Below, piece by piece: positions 39,901 to 56,656 of a stretch of 64,000 nucleotides of DNA. The notes beneath the pieces are model-generated. The model was not told the origin of the DNA and ran no database searches. It saw nothing but the letters and a program-made list of their open reading frames with translations. Source of the stretch: Latrodectus hesperus (Eukaryota; Arthropoda; Arachnida; Araneae; Theridiidae); assembly GCA_037975125.1 (NCBI GenBank), contig CM075857.1, positions 67,597,899-67,661,898 on the forward strand, read 5' to 3'. Each line of letters starts with the position of its first letter. The first letter of the stretch is position 1. A program made the position numbers and the translations under genes.

Positions 39901-41506
39901 AGTCATTTTAATATCAAATTTCAAGAAGAGTTTTAACAGCGACCGATATTAAAATAATAAATCATTTGAAACTTAAAGGTTAAATTGCATGAATTTAATA
40001 AAAAAAAATAACAATCTCACTTTATAAAGATTTCTAGTGTTTTTCACTTTTATTCAGAACTAATAAAGAAGTTATTGAAGATCATTTTCAAATTGATTAT
40101 GTTAGAGAAATATTTTTAGTTATGCATTATAAGTGATTTTATTTAAGAAGAAATTACATTTTCAAGTTAAGGACTTATAAATATGAATTTGTTTCTATTT
40201 AAGAAGTTAGAAAAAATACATAAATATTCGTTGTCTTATATATTCTATGCATTTTTATTAACAATATATATATATAATAAAGTTTTAAAAGTAAAATATT
40301 TCCCCAAGGGAGAATTATAATGAATGAAATTTAGTTAGAAGGGAAAGTGATTTTTTTCTAATAAATTTAATAACTAAAGTATTTTGTTTCGAATAGAAAT
40401 CGTCAGATTCATTTTTGTGTTTACACTGAAAATCGAGTTTTATCGAATATTTCAAATGGTCTGTCACTTCGGTAAATATTCGCATGAAGAATATTCTTTT
40501 AGCAGAAATGATTTATTTTAAAGAAAACTTAATTTTATCTTAAATTTCTTATGAAATTGAATACATTTATAAAATAAAATAGACAAATGTTTGTAAATTA
40601 AGTGCTTAAAATTACAATAGAAAATATGCATCTTTTCCATGAAATATAACCTTTGAATTACGAACACATGAATTGTGTACGAACACACTATTGTGAGTCT
40701 TTTGACAAAAATTATTCTTTAAAAAGTTATTGTTCTTTTTTAAAAATTAAATAGCAAAGTAACGCAATCACTTTATATAATTTCACTTTCTATTTCTAAT
40801 TGAATATAAGTACAATTGCTCTTATTTATAATAGCTGTACAATATCACAAACTAATTCTGTTATTTTTTTGAGAGTGTTTTAAGTGTTGTTCAATTAAAT
40901 TACTTCTCTTTAAAAAGTCATATAAGAGGGAATCTTTTATTTTTTCTGGTACTCTTTTATTGTACATTATTGTTTGATATATATTAAAATTTATATTTTA
41001 TTTTAATACCTAAATTTCCTTAATTTAAAATTCAAGTTTTCCAATGAAAGCATTTGATATGAGATTCTAACAAAGCTAACAAGATTTGAGGTATTTTGTT
41101 AATGTTGTCACTGAAAATTTCAATGAAAGAAACTAAGAATTTTACGCTTTTTTTAGCCTTTTTATATAAAATTAGATCAAAGCACACTTAAAAACATTTA
41201 GTAAATTGATAATCAGTAAAATTTAAATTTTGTTGATTTCATTCACGAGATTTTCAATATTAATTTACTACATTTCAAATATCTTAAGACAATTAACTGC
41301 ATACTATATTTAGCAATGTATTTAAATAAAATATTTGCGTTAGTGAAGTAAAGCTGACAAATATTAATGAAAAAAAATAGAAATTGTCCAAAATTATTAA
41401 AGATTTTAAGTAGAAGGTTTGAAATTAATAAATTATATAGAGATTTATACCTCTCTTGAATGGAAGAGATATAAAATATGTTTCATATTCTACATTTTAT
41501 TCATAT
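36901..41506. other. AT-rich DNA with one weak open block
   Basis: No recognised gene. 38848-38890 has a short local repeat of gatatgaatgt. The minus-strand stretch 38032-38570 is described separately. The rest is plain AT-rich sequence. Confidence 0.55.
38032..38570 (-). pseudogene. Weak minus-strand decayed coding block, unknown
   Basis: 38032-38274 is an 80-codon frame with an ATG, ending NYGGFTEDFKSIEQTL...SREYV. Just upstream, in another frame, about 42 open codons (about 38285-38415) include EFCDYVIKLLRCGSK and ITIAHELHRL. A further ATG-started stretch near 38565 reads MKIVLAIPAKEENKSF. The amino-acid mix looks more protein-like than the usual F/Y/I/K chance frames, but I recognise no family and the lengths alone are not significant. 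Confidence 0.25.
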
Positions 41507-42599
<1,093 letters not shown>

Positions 42600-42629
42600 A
42601 CAAAGCCTTATGTACTGAGAGTACGATAT

Positions 42630-42985
42630 ACAGGATGGTTATCGGATGATATATGTCATTTCCGCAAGTCCATTATTGACGTTGCTTTTCTATTAGACAT
42701 TGTATGTTCCGCGAATGGTCACCGATTTAATGAAAGAACATTCCTTTTACCAACAAAGTTTTCCTAGCCATCTAGGCTTCCCGACCTCAATGCCATTAAG
42801 CTCATCTGGAATACCACTGTATGATTTATTTAAGCAAACCACTTTCCATCTAATCTTCGTGAGTAGAATGGGGATGGTACAGGAGACCTAATGATAAATT
42901 TTCCTTTCTGTCGTTTCACTGTTTTAGGAACCATCCCGCAACTTATTGCCACTATTATCCAAGCAATGAGGAGATATTGCATACT
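42630..42985 (+). pseudogene. Tc1-like transposase, internally deleted remnant
   Basis: In one plus-strand frame, about 42657-42720 reads SIIDVAFLLDIVCS, resembling the N-terminal HTH of Tc1 transposases (S..DVA...GV..SV..RLW). 42768-42820 reads PSRLPDLNAIKLIWNTT, the C-terminal SPDLNPIE..WD catalytic block, with the catalytic Glu replaced by Lys. 42924-42985 reads LGTIPQLIATIIQAMRRYC, the C-terminal IPQ..I..LI.SM.RRC motif. These blocks are separated by only about 50-100 bp although normally about 200 residues lie between HTH and SPDLNPIE, so the middle of the gene is missing. Several in-frame stops remain. Confidence 0.6.
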
Positions 42986-43735
<750 letters not shown>

Positions 43736-43738
<3 letters not shown>

Positions 43739-45004
43739 GATTTTTATTCTTTAACTGAAAGCCCCTCATTTAATATTCAGAAATAATTTAAATATGTAAT
43801 CTCAATAACTGAGTAATAATATTTTATTCAATTTTTACATATATGAATATATATGATATATGAATTCAGTTTAAACCTAAAATTATGTTTTTGGCATTTT
43901 TTATATTTAACTGAACATTGATTAAGGTATAGAATTTTTAAAAATCTCAATGTATTTATCTAGTTATTGATAAACTTCGAGTATATATCTTGCAAGAAAT
44001 TTGCGCAATCCTTAGTTGTAAGTAATTAATATATATTGCTTATTTTAAAACGATCTTTTAATTTATTTCGTAAGCTATTTTAAATTGTTTGTAAAATGTT
44101 AGAAAATTGAATAAATATTTAAAATAATTAATATTTTACTTATTTAACTATAATTTTAAAATAACCAGATTTTATTGAAAAATTTATAATAAATTAAGTC
44201 AGGGATTTTCTTTCTCAAATTATTTATACAAAAATTAATTGATAAATTTTAGATAAATGAATAAAAAAATACTAAGAAATCCTAAAACTCGTCAGAAATA
44301 TTTTTTAACTTGAATAAAATTTCAAGAATTTCTTATTATTCCCTTTTTATTCTAGACAATGCTATCCACGAGAACCTTTATGTTCAATAGAATTCAGTGT
44401 TTACGAGGAAAACTGCACCGAAAACAGAATAATGGCATAATTCCTAAAAGGAAATATTTTTTGAAATAAAATTTTGAATACCAGCATTGCTTTTGAAATT
44501 GCTTTTCATCAGTAAGACATATTAAACAGATGATATTCGGAAAAATAAGCCTCCACTTTAATTGTAAATTTTAAACAGAGAAAAATTTAAATCATGAATG
44601 ATACATTCAACTTTTAGGAGACATTATATACTTTGAATGCTACAAAATAATTTAAAATTATCAAATTTCTATGAGAAAAATATAATCAGAAATTCATAGA
44701 TTTAAGGATTTATTTAAAAACTTTTACATTCAGAAACTCAAATTATTTGAAATATAAATATGGAAATTAAAAAATGCAAAATAAATATAAGCATTTGAAT
44801 AAAATTGAAAAAAAATTACTTGGAATGTAAATAAAATCAATTAGTTTTATTTTATTCTTCCATGTAATCATCAACTTGAATTTCACGTCATTTCTCTTGT
44901 TATTATAACTGATAGTAAAAATATTTTGAGCTATGATAACGAGTATTTCTATATAAATCAATGTAAATATTACAGTTATTTAAAATTTTACAGTTAATTT
45001 ATTG
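43736..45004. other. AT-rich non-coding DNA
   Basis: No gene or element recognised. A small GC-richer patch at 44350-44440 shows no known family. Confidence 0.6.
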
Positions 45005-45270
45005 TAAATAGACAGTTTCGCACAGATGCCGTATAATCTAGGGTTCCAAATTCTGAACTGTTTTGGCGATGAAGAAATGTTGCTAAGATGACGTATTGTG
45101 ACGTGCGTGATGACGTAAATACTAGGGTTGCATAATTATTATAGGTCTTCAACTCTATGACGTAATAAAAACCAGGTTGTCAGATACATAAGAAAATCCA
45201 CCGAAAAAATCACTGAACTCAGAATTTGGCATCTTGGACTATGCCGACAGTTTTGACGTAAAGACCCATT
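45005..45270 (+). mobile_element. MITE-like repeat family 2, complete copy
   Basis: About 260 bp, GC-richer than the flanks, with no coding capacity. It has imperfect terminal inverted repeats: the left arm around 45020-45065 (ccaaattctga at 45055-45065 region) pairs with the right arm around 45215-45262 (tcagaatttgg), with further matches outward (atgccg / cggcat). The body carries several gacgt words. The block around aactctatgacgtaataa is shared, inverted, with 62647-62826, so this is an interspersed family. Exact ends and target duplication are not resolved. Confidence 0.6.
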
Positions 45271-45617
45271 AAGACTCATTCAACGCATAAATCCGTTAAC
45301 TTAGTTAGTAAAATTTTTATTTGGATTTATAAATTTGTAAATTAATTTAAATTAGCCTTAAATTGGAATAGCAGTAAATCAATTTAAATTAACTTTAAAT
45401 TGTATTACTTGACTTCGTTTTATAAATTAAGTATGTTCAGGTTTAGAATTTATTTTGTTAAATTATTTCGAATAGTTAATAAAACAATGAAATTAAGATA
45501 CAATGATCATTCATAAAATAAAAGACCTTTCGATTGTAAAATTATTTATTGAAAAAATTGCTAAATGTATAAGACTTACTTCACATCTTTATATATTCTC
45601 TTACAACATCTAAATAT
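45271..45617. other. AT-rich non-coding spacer
   Basis: Contains an imperfect repeat of aatttaaattagccttaaattg and aatttaaattaactttaaattg near 45350-45400. Nothing else is recognised. Confidence 0.6.
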
Positions 45618-45689
45618 ATGGCGCATCTCATCCAAATCATCAGAATTATTATATCATATATTTTAACATGCAATTCATTAACTCAAATA

Positions 45690-46060
45690 ATCACTTCATT
45701 GCATTTCAAAAGCTCTGCAGTCGAAACAAATTATCTTTTTAGAGTTTTAAAGAAAAGACAGCAAGGAAGAATGTTTCCAATTCAGTTGGTACATTTAAAA
45801 TATAGGAGAAAAATAATACAATCTGGAAGAATTATAATTCTTAATAACTTCTACCCACCCTCTAAATGTTGCTTTAACTCAAGAATTGCCGAATCAATTT
45901 GGAAGAGGGGAAGTTTAGATAATTCAAACTTTGCTTCAAGGAACTTTTAACTTTTACCTAATCTGAAAAAGTTTTTGGACAGTAAGCAATTTGGAAATGA
46001 TGAAGAGTAGGCAAATTCAGTAATAATAATATGGCTTGGTAGAAAAAAGGTTTGTTATAA
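45690..46060 (+). pseudogene. Mariner transposase C-terminal fragment
   Basis: Within a 110-codon plus-strand frame (45618-45950), the second half resembles the C-terminal third of mauritiana-type mariner transposases. SGRIIILNNFYPPSK sits where G(V/I)(V/I)LLHDNARPH is expected. ESIWKRGSLDNSNFASRNF sits where L..FGWE.LDHPPYSPDLAPSDF is expected, so the third catalytic Asp is not kept. After the stop at 45950 a second frame reads LLPNLKKFLDSKQFGNDEE, then IIWLGRK. This matches LFLHLKKFLGG.RF..D.E....V..WL well and is the firmest part of the call. The first 30 codons of the frame do not match. Both catalytic positions are degraded. Confidence 0.55.
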
Positions 46061-46515
46061 GATACGATCATATTCGAGTGCAATTAGTTTAAAATAAAAT
46101 TTGAAGGGAAAGATTAATTTGAATTTTTTCTATAAATTAGAGTTATACAATTCTCTTTTAATTATATAATTATTTCTTTCGAGTTTTATACTTAGAAATT
46201 TGAAGTAAGTAATTTACTTATATTCTTAGGAGGGAAATGGGATTTAATTTATGATTAAAACATAGAATTAGGAATAAAAAGCCTTGAATTTTTATGAAAT
46301 CTTACATTTGATTACAATTATCTTTTTATATTAATATATTCATGATTTGCACGTGTCAATCTAAATAACTCTTGAGGTAATACTGAAGTACTATGAGAAG
46401 GGAAAGTAAACAATCATTTTATAATGAAGCACAGGGCTATCATTTGAATGTCAGCATATATGAAAATAGCTTTATTGTTGTTGAGAATAAATATTTAAAA
46501 ATATATTTTCTCATT
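46061..46515. other. AT-rich non-coding spacer
   Basis: No recognised feature. The ATG-started frame at 46393 is open mainly because it runs into the (TA)n array. Confidence 0.6.
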
Positions 46516-46637
<122 letters not shown>

Positions 46638-47146
46638 TGGCCTCAAGCAGTTGAGAAACAACGTCTTTTTTGAAGCTCACCATGTAATAAAGACTAACAA
46701 TAAAATTTATAATTATATAAATGATAAAAACGAACTTTTGTAAATCTTTGAAAAAATGCTAGCTACCACTTTTTTCACAATAAAGAATAGGAATATATGA
46801 GTGAGCGTAAAATATTCTAACACCAGCCTTTCCTATTTACGCTAGTAACTTTTGTCAGCATATTCGTTGACAATAGTTAGTTGAGTCCTATGATGTTTGA
46901 AAGAAGTCGTTTGCCCGTTCACTAAAATGACTGACAGTCAAATGGGTGAAAATGGGTAAGTCACAGGCTGATGTTGCATGTCACCTTAATGTGTCTCAAA
47001 ATATGGTCCACCATCTCTGAAATCAATATCAAACCGATGCTTCAATGTAAAGAAAACATGCTCAAAGTCGACCACTTGCTACATGACCAGCAAAAGATCA
47101 TTTTATAGCTCTTTTGGATAGAAGGAGGAGAAACATGTCTGTGCCA

Positions 47147-47155
47147 CAACTTGTT
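47147..47155 (+). repeat. SINE target-site duplication, left copy
   Basis: caacttgtt here corresponds to caacttctt at 47448-47456 (8 of 9 identical). Both encode the QL position of the host Tc1 frame, so the duplication is independently supported by the interrupted reading frame. Confidence 0.75.
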
Positions 47156-47447
47156 ATTGCACCAGCATGCTTCCCTGTACTTTGCCTTGAGTTGAGCTCT
47201 ACCTATTAGATAGAAGCAGCCGGGTGGAGTCTTCATGAGTTTGTAGCAAGGATTGGTAGGAAGGCCCAAATATACTTAGCTTACCACCTCAAGAGGTATC
47301 ATTTCACTTGGAGGACATTGCGACCACTTTCAGTGTTAACGTGCCTCAGTCGCCATTAGTGAACATGAGAGATTTTCGGTTAAACTGAGATTTTAAGTCA
47401 CTACCTGCAGATAATGAGAACGATGCCCTAAACAACCAGGCCACCGG
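47156..47447 (-). mobile_element. tRNA-derived SINE, copy A, inserted in Tc1
   Basis: About 290 bp, GC-richer than average, and clearly similar over its full length to 49566-49870. Shared landmarks: gcatgcttcc, aagcagcc, ggtgaagtcttc/gtggagtcttc, gaggtatcatttc, cttggaggacattgcgac, cggttaa. The orientation is minus, with the tRNA-like head at the right (about 47370-47445). The interrupted Tc1 frame dates this SINE as younger than the Tc1. The right target duplication is at 47448-47456. Confidence 0.85.
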
Positions 47448-48330
47448 CAACTTCTTGCAGATCCCTCTTTAGCGCCAGGGAGAAGAATATTCGCTAATAG
47501 GGTGCTAAGATATCTTACCATGCATGTATTTAGGTCTCTAAGCAAGGCTACCAGTTCTGTGTTCCATTCATATACCGGTACATAACGGTAGAAGTGATCC
47601 TAGGACTGTACCTTTAGGTTAACGGTTTTGAAATACTTCCCCATCACTAAATACTTCATAATTTTGAACCACGATCAAGTGACGAGTTCACACTTGAGCT
47701 GATACCCTACTTTATACATGAATTACAGAAAAGGATGCGCTTATCTTGGTAAAGAGAAAACGTTTCCTGGAGAAGACAATGATGGTTTTCAGTACTTTTC
47801 ACAGACGAGTCTAAATTCACACGGGAAAGCTATTCAAGACGTGTGCTGAATTTATTGGAACAAAGTACTAGATATCATCAATCCAACACTGTCTAAAGAT
47901 ACAGTTAACACAGCAGTGAAATATGCTTTTTACAAGGATCTCACTCGGTATTTACACTGACATACATGTGTTACAAGGTAGGAATTGTGACTGGTGGGAG
48001 ATATCTGGATTAGATATTTGATTCATATGTCCACCCATATGCCAGTATATCTGGCAATGATTCCTTTCTGATGGATGATAAAGCATGATCTCATCGAGCT
48101 GTAGTTGTTGAGAAATATCATGAGGGTCTTGGTTTAGAGCGAATGGAACGTCCAGCTAGAACTCCAGACCTGAATCTATAGAGTATCTAAGGACTATCTT
48201 AATAGACCGGTTGGTGGCTTAAGTTCTCCTCTAAGGTCTATAGGAAACTTGGAAAACAGCTTACTCGATGTTTGGTCTTCGATTCACATTTTGGTAACCA
48301 GCAACTTAATTGACAGCTTGGATAATTGAT

Positions 48331-48725
48331 ACCCCTTATGCATTCAAGTAAAAGGTGGTTTATCCCTTTTTTATGTTTGTATGACCTTTTATCACATAAA
48401 ATTGTAATTATTCTTTTTACTAAGAATTTCCAACGGATTGCTTTTTATGCATTTTTTAAAATGAACTTCAATCTTGTAATCAATACATATATGTTTTGTG
48501 CCCATGTCATCCAAATTGTTTTGTTTCGACATTAAATAATTTGCAATTTAGACTAAAAATCTAGTTGTTCCTTAACTTTTGGAGGCGTCACTATGCCAAA
48601 CAATAATAGATATTCACAAACTGTAGCACCTTATAAATATTATGCGATTATTGTTACAATATAAAAGAATAATCAGTATCACAACTTGCTTAATTCAATT
48701 ATAATATTATATGATTTCCATAATT
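48331..48725. other. AT-rich sequence, possible Tc1 3' end
   Basis: 48560-48600 (ccttaacttttggaggcgtca) is GC-richer and may be the 3' terminal region of the Tc1 element, but no matching inverted repeat was found upstream. The 69-codon frame at 48326-48535 has no support. Confidence 0.4.
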
Positions 48726-48766
48726 AATAAACTAAAAAATTATCAGACAATAAAATGAAGTCAACG
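48726..48766 (+). repeat. 41-bp exact direct repeat, copy 1
   Basis: The 41-bp stretch starting aataaactaaaaaattatc and ending aagtcaacg is repeated exactly at 49009-49049. The 242 bp between the copies is AT-rich with no recognised ends. Flanks outside the repeats are unrelated. Confidence 0.95.
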
Positions 48767-49008
48767 TTTATGACTTTCTACATGTTTACATTTTATTAAT
48801 GAATGCTTTTAATTTTCAATACAAATTCATTGTATATTTAAGCTTTACAAATAAAATAAAAGTTAATTTTATGATGTTATTTAAAATATGAAAATAAATC
48901 TTAAATCAATGCATATATTAATACAAATTTTGTAAGAATTCGATATTTTAAGTAGGTATTTAAGATTGCTAATGTTAGGTCTTTGTGTTGGAGACTATTC
49001 TTTATGTA

Positions 49009-49049
49009 AATAAACTAAAAAATTATCAGACAATAAAATGAAGTCAACG
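49009..49049 (+). repeat. 41-bp exact direct repeat, copy 2
   Basis: Exact second copy of 48726-48766. A partial relative (ttatcagacaaaaatgaa) occurs near 58128, hinting that the sequence may belong to a dispersed family. Confidence 0.95.
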
Positions 49050-49565
49050 ATAGATATATGCTTCTCTACAATGCATTATTTTTGTTTCGGCATAAATATA
49101 ATAGTTGAATTTTTTTACATACAAGAATTGGAGTGTTTTATCAAATCATCTGTAAATATTTCAAATCACGAAGTCAAATAATCATTATTATTTTTGTACA
49201 GTAGTTTCCAAATCAGTGAAAATAGTTGTGGATAAATAATGGGTAAACACTATTATGGCTGAAACCATTTGAAATACTTTAATGAGAGTTCAATATGGTA
49301 CAAAGATTATTAAGAATTTCTAATTGGTGAGTATGTGGGTGACACCACGTTCACGATTATCTTATACTCCAACTATGATAAATATAGCTTCCATTATCAT
49401 CTATTTAAAAGAAATAAATACGAATTGCAGAATGTATACAATTTCACAATAAGATCTATAACATCAACCTGATACATTCTAGAGTTTTGGTTTGAGATTA
49501 TTCGGACAAGCAATTAAGCTTATTTTCTGACAAAGAAATCTTCCAAGCAATCACTCCATAATATG

Positions 49566-49870
49566 TTGTTGTTGTTGCAACGGCATGCTTCCTTGTACAT
49601 AGCCCTGAATTGGGTTTTACCAATTCGAAACAAGCAGCCAGGTGAAGTCTTCGTGATTTTGAAGCAGGGACTAAACAGAAAATCTTTATACTTGGCCTGC
49701 CACTCCCAGAGGTATCATTTCTCTTGGAGGACATTGCGACTACGCCCATTTTAACGTGTCTCAGCTGCCTTTAGCAAATACGATGGGTCTTCGGTTAAGT
49801 CGGAATTTGAACTCACTGCCTTCCGATATTGAGAGAAATACCATAACCTGTTAGGTCACCGCTACCCTAT
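49566..49870 (-). mobile_element. tRNA-derived SINE, copy B
   Basis: About 305 bp on the minus strand. The head at the right contains pol III promoter-like boxes: an A-box-like tgacctaacaggttatgg (49841-49858 on the plus strand as its complement) and a B-box-like agttcaaattcc (49802-49813). The tail at the left is (AAC)n, seen as ttgttgttgttg at 49566-49577. The body matches copy A at 47156-47447. Candidate target duplication: ccataatatg (49556-49565) and ccatgatacg (49871-49880), 8 of 10 identical. The 83-codon minus-strand frame across it is incidental. Confidence 0.85.
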
Positions 49871-49880
49871 CCATGATACG

Positions 49881-53517
<3,637 letters not shown>

Positions 53518-53961
53518 TTGTATAATTATCACAAGCTAATAAAAATAATAAGTATGACTTTTATAATATTGTAATATTTTGCAAAATTTGCAAAATATAT
53601 ATTTGAAGAATTAACAAGATAAAATCATCATTGAATCAAAATTCTATGCTCCGAAAGTAAGAGAAAAAATACCATGTTCTTAAATTTCCCTTTAAAAGTT
53701 TTGTAAATACACTTGCTATATACTTATTTTATTATAAATATCAAGCTTTTGTTATCGTGAAGAATCGCTAAACTTTATTACAAAAAATTACAAAATTTTA
53801 AAAGTTTCTCATCATAACAATAAATTAATATAAGTTTGGAAATAATGTAAAATACATATATAAATACCTACATAAATATTTCACATTGAAATAAGGAAAT
53901 GTCTATATACTTGTGCTTATCTTATTCAATTCATCAGTACATTGTCACTGACTGAATAAAT

Positions 53962-55084
53962 TAGCATTTGAACACTGTAAATTTACAATTTAATACGATT
54001 TCCACTTTGTCTTATATTCTTAGAATACAAAAAGTAAGTTTGGGGAATTTAAATGCATGTTACAGTTTGTTTCTATTAGATTCAGCAAAACGCTTCAGTA
54101 GGCGAATGCTATTAGGAATAGTTTTAAATGACTTTTTGATATTATTAATTAAAAGACCACTATTGTATGTTTATTTATTAATGGAATCTTTGACATTATT
54201 AATTAAAGACACTCCATGGAATGATAGATGTTAATTTTATGTAAAACATTTGGTAAAATTTTTCAATCGGTCACCCCTTCATTTTTTTGGGATTTTTGTT
54301 ACCAAGATATGTGTCAAGAGGTGATTAACAAGCTATCTATTGCCGCTACACAAATGCTAAACTTAGATAGGTTACCGGGGTTACCAGAAATCAAAGATTT
54401 ATTGACAAATTTTTCCACTAAACCAAGGAGTACCCAATTCTACTCCGAATCCAAATATTTTAACCATGGAAATACTTTAAAAATTATTTTCGATAATATG
54501 TTACTCACCAAAGGTTTCCTTTTCATGTATTATTAGCACTAAACTAAAAAAAGATATTAAATGTTTGTGTACATCACTCATTTTTCTATTTCAAAAATTA
54601 ATATTGTAGCAAATTTCTTAGGGGGATTTATTAAAAATAATACTATTAGAGATTCTGTTTAAATCAAATTTCAGAATTGACTACAGTGAAAAGTAATGAA
54701 AAAGTGTTTGAATATTTTCGGCTTATTAAAAATATTCTTAAAAATAAATACAATTATAATAGTTTAAGAACAAATTTACAGCAGAAAAAAACTTTCCTTC
54801 TGATATACTTAATAAAAGGGGATTCTTCTTTAATAAAGTTTTTAAATAAGAAACGGAGCGAAATTATTTTTCTGTGACCGAATTTTGAAAACAACTATGT
54901 TTTGCAAAATTTTGTAAATATCTCTGTTTTAGCTTCGAATGATATTTATAAAGTTACATTCAAATTGTTTTCATTAAATGAAAGTTCCGTCTTGAAAGAA
55001 AAGCCGTATATATTCACTACAAATATGTTTATTTATTTATCAGGATATTTACATTCGTTTTCAAAAAACAACTTAGTATTCTAA
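53962..55084 (+). pseudogene. Decayed plus-strand coding block, unknown
   Basis: Three plus-strand open segments follow one another: 53968-54234 (about 88 codons), 54228-54536 (102 codons, overlapping by 7 bp in a different frame), and about 54677-55084 (about 136 codons with a single TGA at 54875-54877). Between the second and third, 54565-54660 in the second frame adds about 30 open codons. At roughly 9% stop codons, 136 codons with one stop is expected about 0.03 times in the window, so I infer an old coding sequence with two or more frameshifts. The first segment is hydrophobic (LLLIKRPLLYVYLL, a possible membrane segment). The second contains FFWDFCYQDMC and LDRLPGLPEIKDLL. I recognise no family: host gene, transposon ORF and integrated DNA-virus gene are all open. 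Confidence 0.45.
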
Positions 55085-56656
55085 GAAAGGATTTTTTGAT
55101 TTCTGTTAAAAAAATGTTATTGGAGCTTTATAAAATACTTTTGAAATAAGAATTTGTCGCTTGATTTAAGAATGAGAAATAAATTATTTGCGCAAACATG
55201 TTATTTTATATTTTGTAAATAACCAAGGTAAAAATTACATTTTCACACAAGCAAGAAAAAATATAGGAACTAAAAATTTCATGCAACGGATTCTATTTTT
55301 TATGAAATATTTTTAAACATAAAATTCCAATGACAGAAAAAATATTTATTTGAACAATTTTTTTCAAAGACAGTATTTATGAAAAAGTATATAAAAGTCT
55401 AAGTTTTATTAAGAAGCTTAATAAGCCATAGTAGAAAAAGTAAACACTAAGCTTTATTATCGATGAATTTTGTCAGATGAAAAAAAGTATCATGAAAAAT
55501 TAAGATATACTTTTGAATAAAATTTATTTTTACTTCTTTATTGGTTTAAAGATAAATTCATGGCTATTAGCTTCTAAAATGTTAAAAATATTTACTAACC
55601 TACACATATTTTCTATTTTTTAACAACAGAAAAATTCTATTTTTATTGTTCTTATGTATAGAAAATATTTATAAAATATTTTCTAAAAGAAAAATATTTG
55701 ATAAAATAGAATCAATAATAGTGTATAAATTAAGGCATTAAAACGAAAAGTTACTATGAAGATCAAACTTATCATTTGTAAATATGTTTTTTGCATTGCT
55801 TAAACTAATTTATGTATGCATTTATAATGATGTACTTACAAAATATAATGAATAATAACCTAAATATTATTGAAATTTAGTATCAACTAACGATTACATT
55901 GGAGTGTTTTATTCTCCTAGAAAATTTAAGAATATTCAAAAAGCTCATATAGGTTTTTGTGTAAAAATAACATATGCATAATGAATAATTTTCTTTTAAA
56001 ATACTAATATTTAAATCTTAAACGGATAACTCATTTCATAATTTAGAATAGATTTACTAAAATTATTTGAAAAATAATCAATGTAAAAATTTAAAAATTG
56101 TATTCCCTCATTCTATCAAAAATAAATTTATAACTGTTAACATAATCAACAGTTGTCCAATGAAATAATTTTTAATTAAGTAAAACTGTGGATGTGAAAG
56201 TCCATGTTTGATATTCATATAAATTATTCGCATTTATTTTGATTCATGTATTGTATATTCTGATGAGAGTGTTAAATTAAGAAAAAGCCAAAAAAGAATA
56301 TCAATGTTTACAGTAGGATATATTAATTTCAATTTTACATATTCAATTTTATAAACATAATCCTGTGTTTTTAAAGAATGTTAGTTTAAGAAATAAGTCA
56401 GCTAAAAATGTTTTGTGAGATAAATTGATAAAATTTTCAATAAATTGGGTGAAAATTTTTTATTATGTGTATAGTTAACTAAATATACATATCACAATTG
56501 GTTTGTTTATGGTTTTTGTTTGTCTCAAGCATTTTTGAGAATTATACATTCGTTTTTAAAGTAAGAAACTTATATAAGAAATATTTCCAAATATTTTTCA
56601 ATTTACTTGTTCACATGATATAAGATAAATATGTTATGATATAATCAAAATATTTG
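55085..56656. other. AT-rich non-coding DNA
   Basis: No gene or element recognised. Confidence 0.6.

Larger units (their letters stand above)
46952..48330 (+). pseudogene. Tc1 transposase pseudogene split by a SINE
   Basis: Plus-strand Tc1-family (DD34E) transposase. 46952-47146 reads MGKSQADVACHLNVSQNMVHHL, then YQTDASM, then RKHAQSRPLAT and DHFIALLDRRRRNMSVPQL, the N-terminal HTH pair. It is interrupted at 47147-47456 by a SINE with duplicated target, and resumes at 47448 with QLLADPSLAPGRRIFANRVL, exactly where S.L....GRRIS...V.RRL is expected. About 47795 reads FTDESKF-like sequence (first catalytic Asp region). 47985-48030 reads GIYTDIHVLQGR-like sequence. 48022-48130 reads DSYVHPYASISGNDSFLMDD (second Asp) and ARSHRAVVVEKYHEG. 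48133-48180 reads ERMERPARTPDLNL, where SPDLNPIE is expected; a stop replaces the residues before the catalytic Glu. About 48240-48320 is the C-terminal tail. Several stops and frameshifts make it non-functional. Confidence 0.88.

Noticed and set aside
49498..49754. 83-codon minus and 63-codon plus frames
   Set aside because: Both lie on the tRNA-derived SINE and its tail (the TTTT run is the AAC tail). The same region in copy A is not open in the same way.
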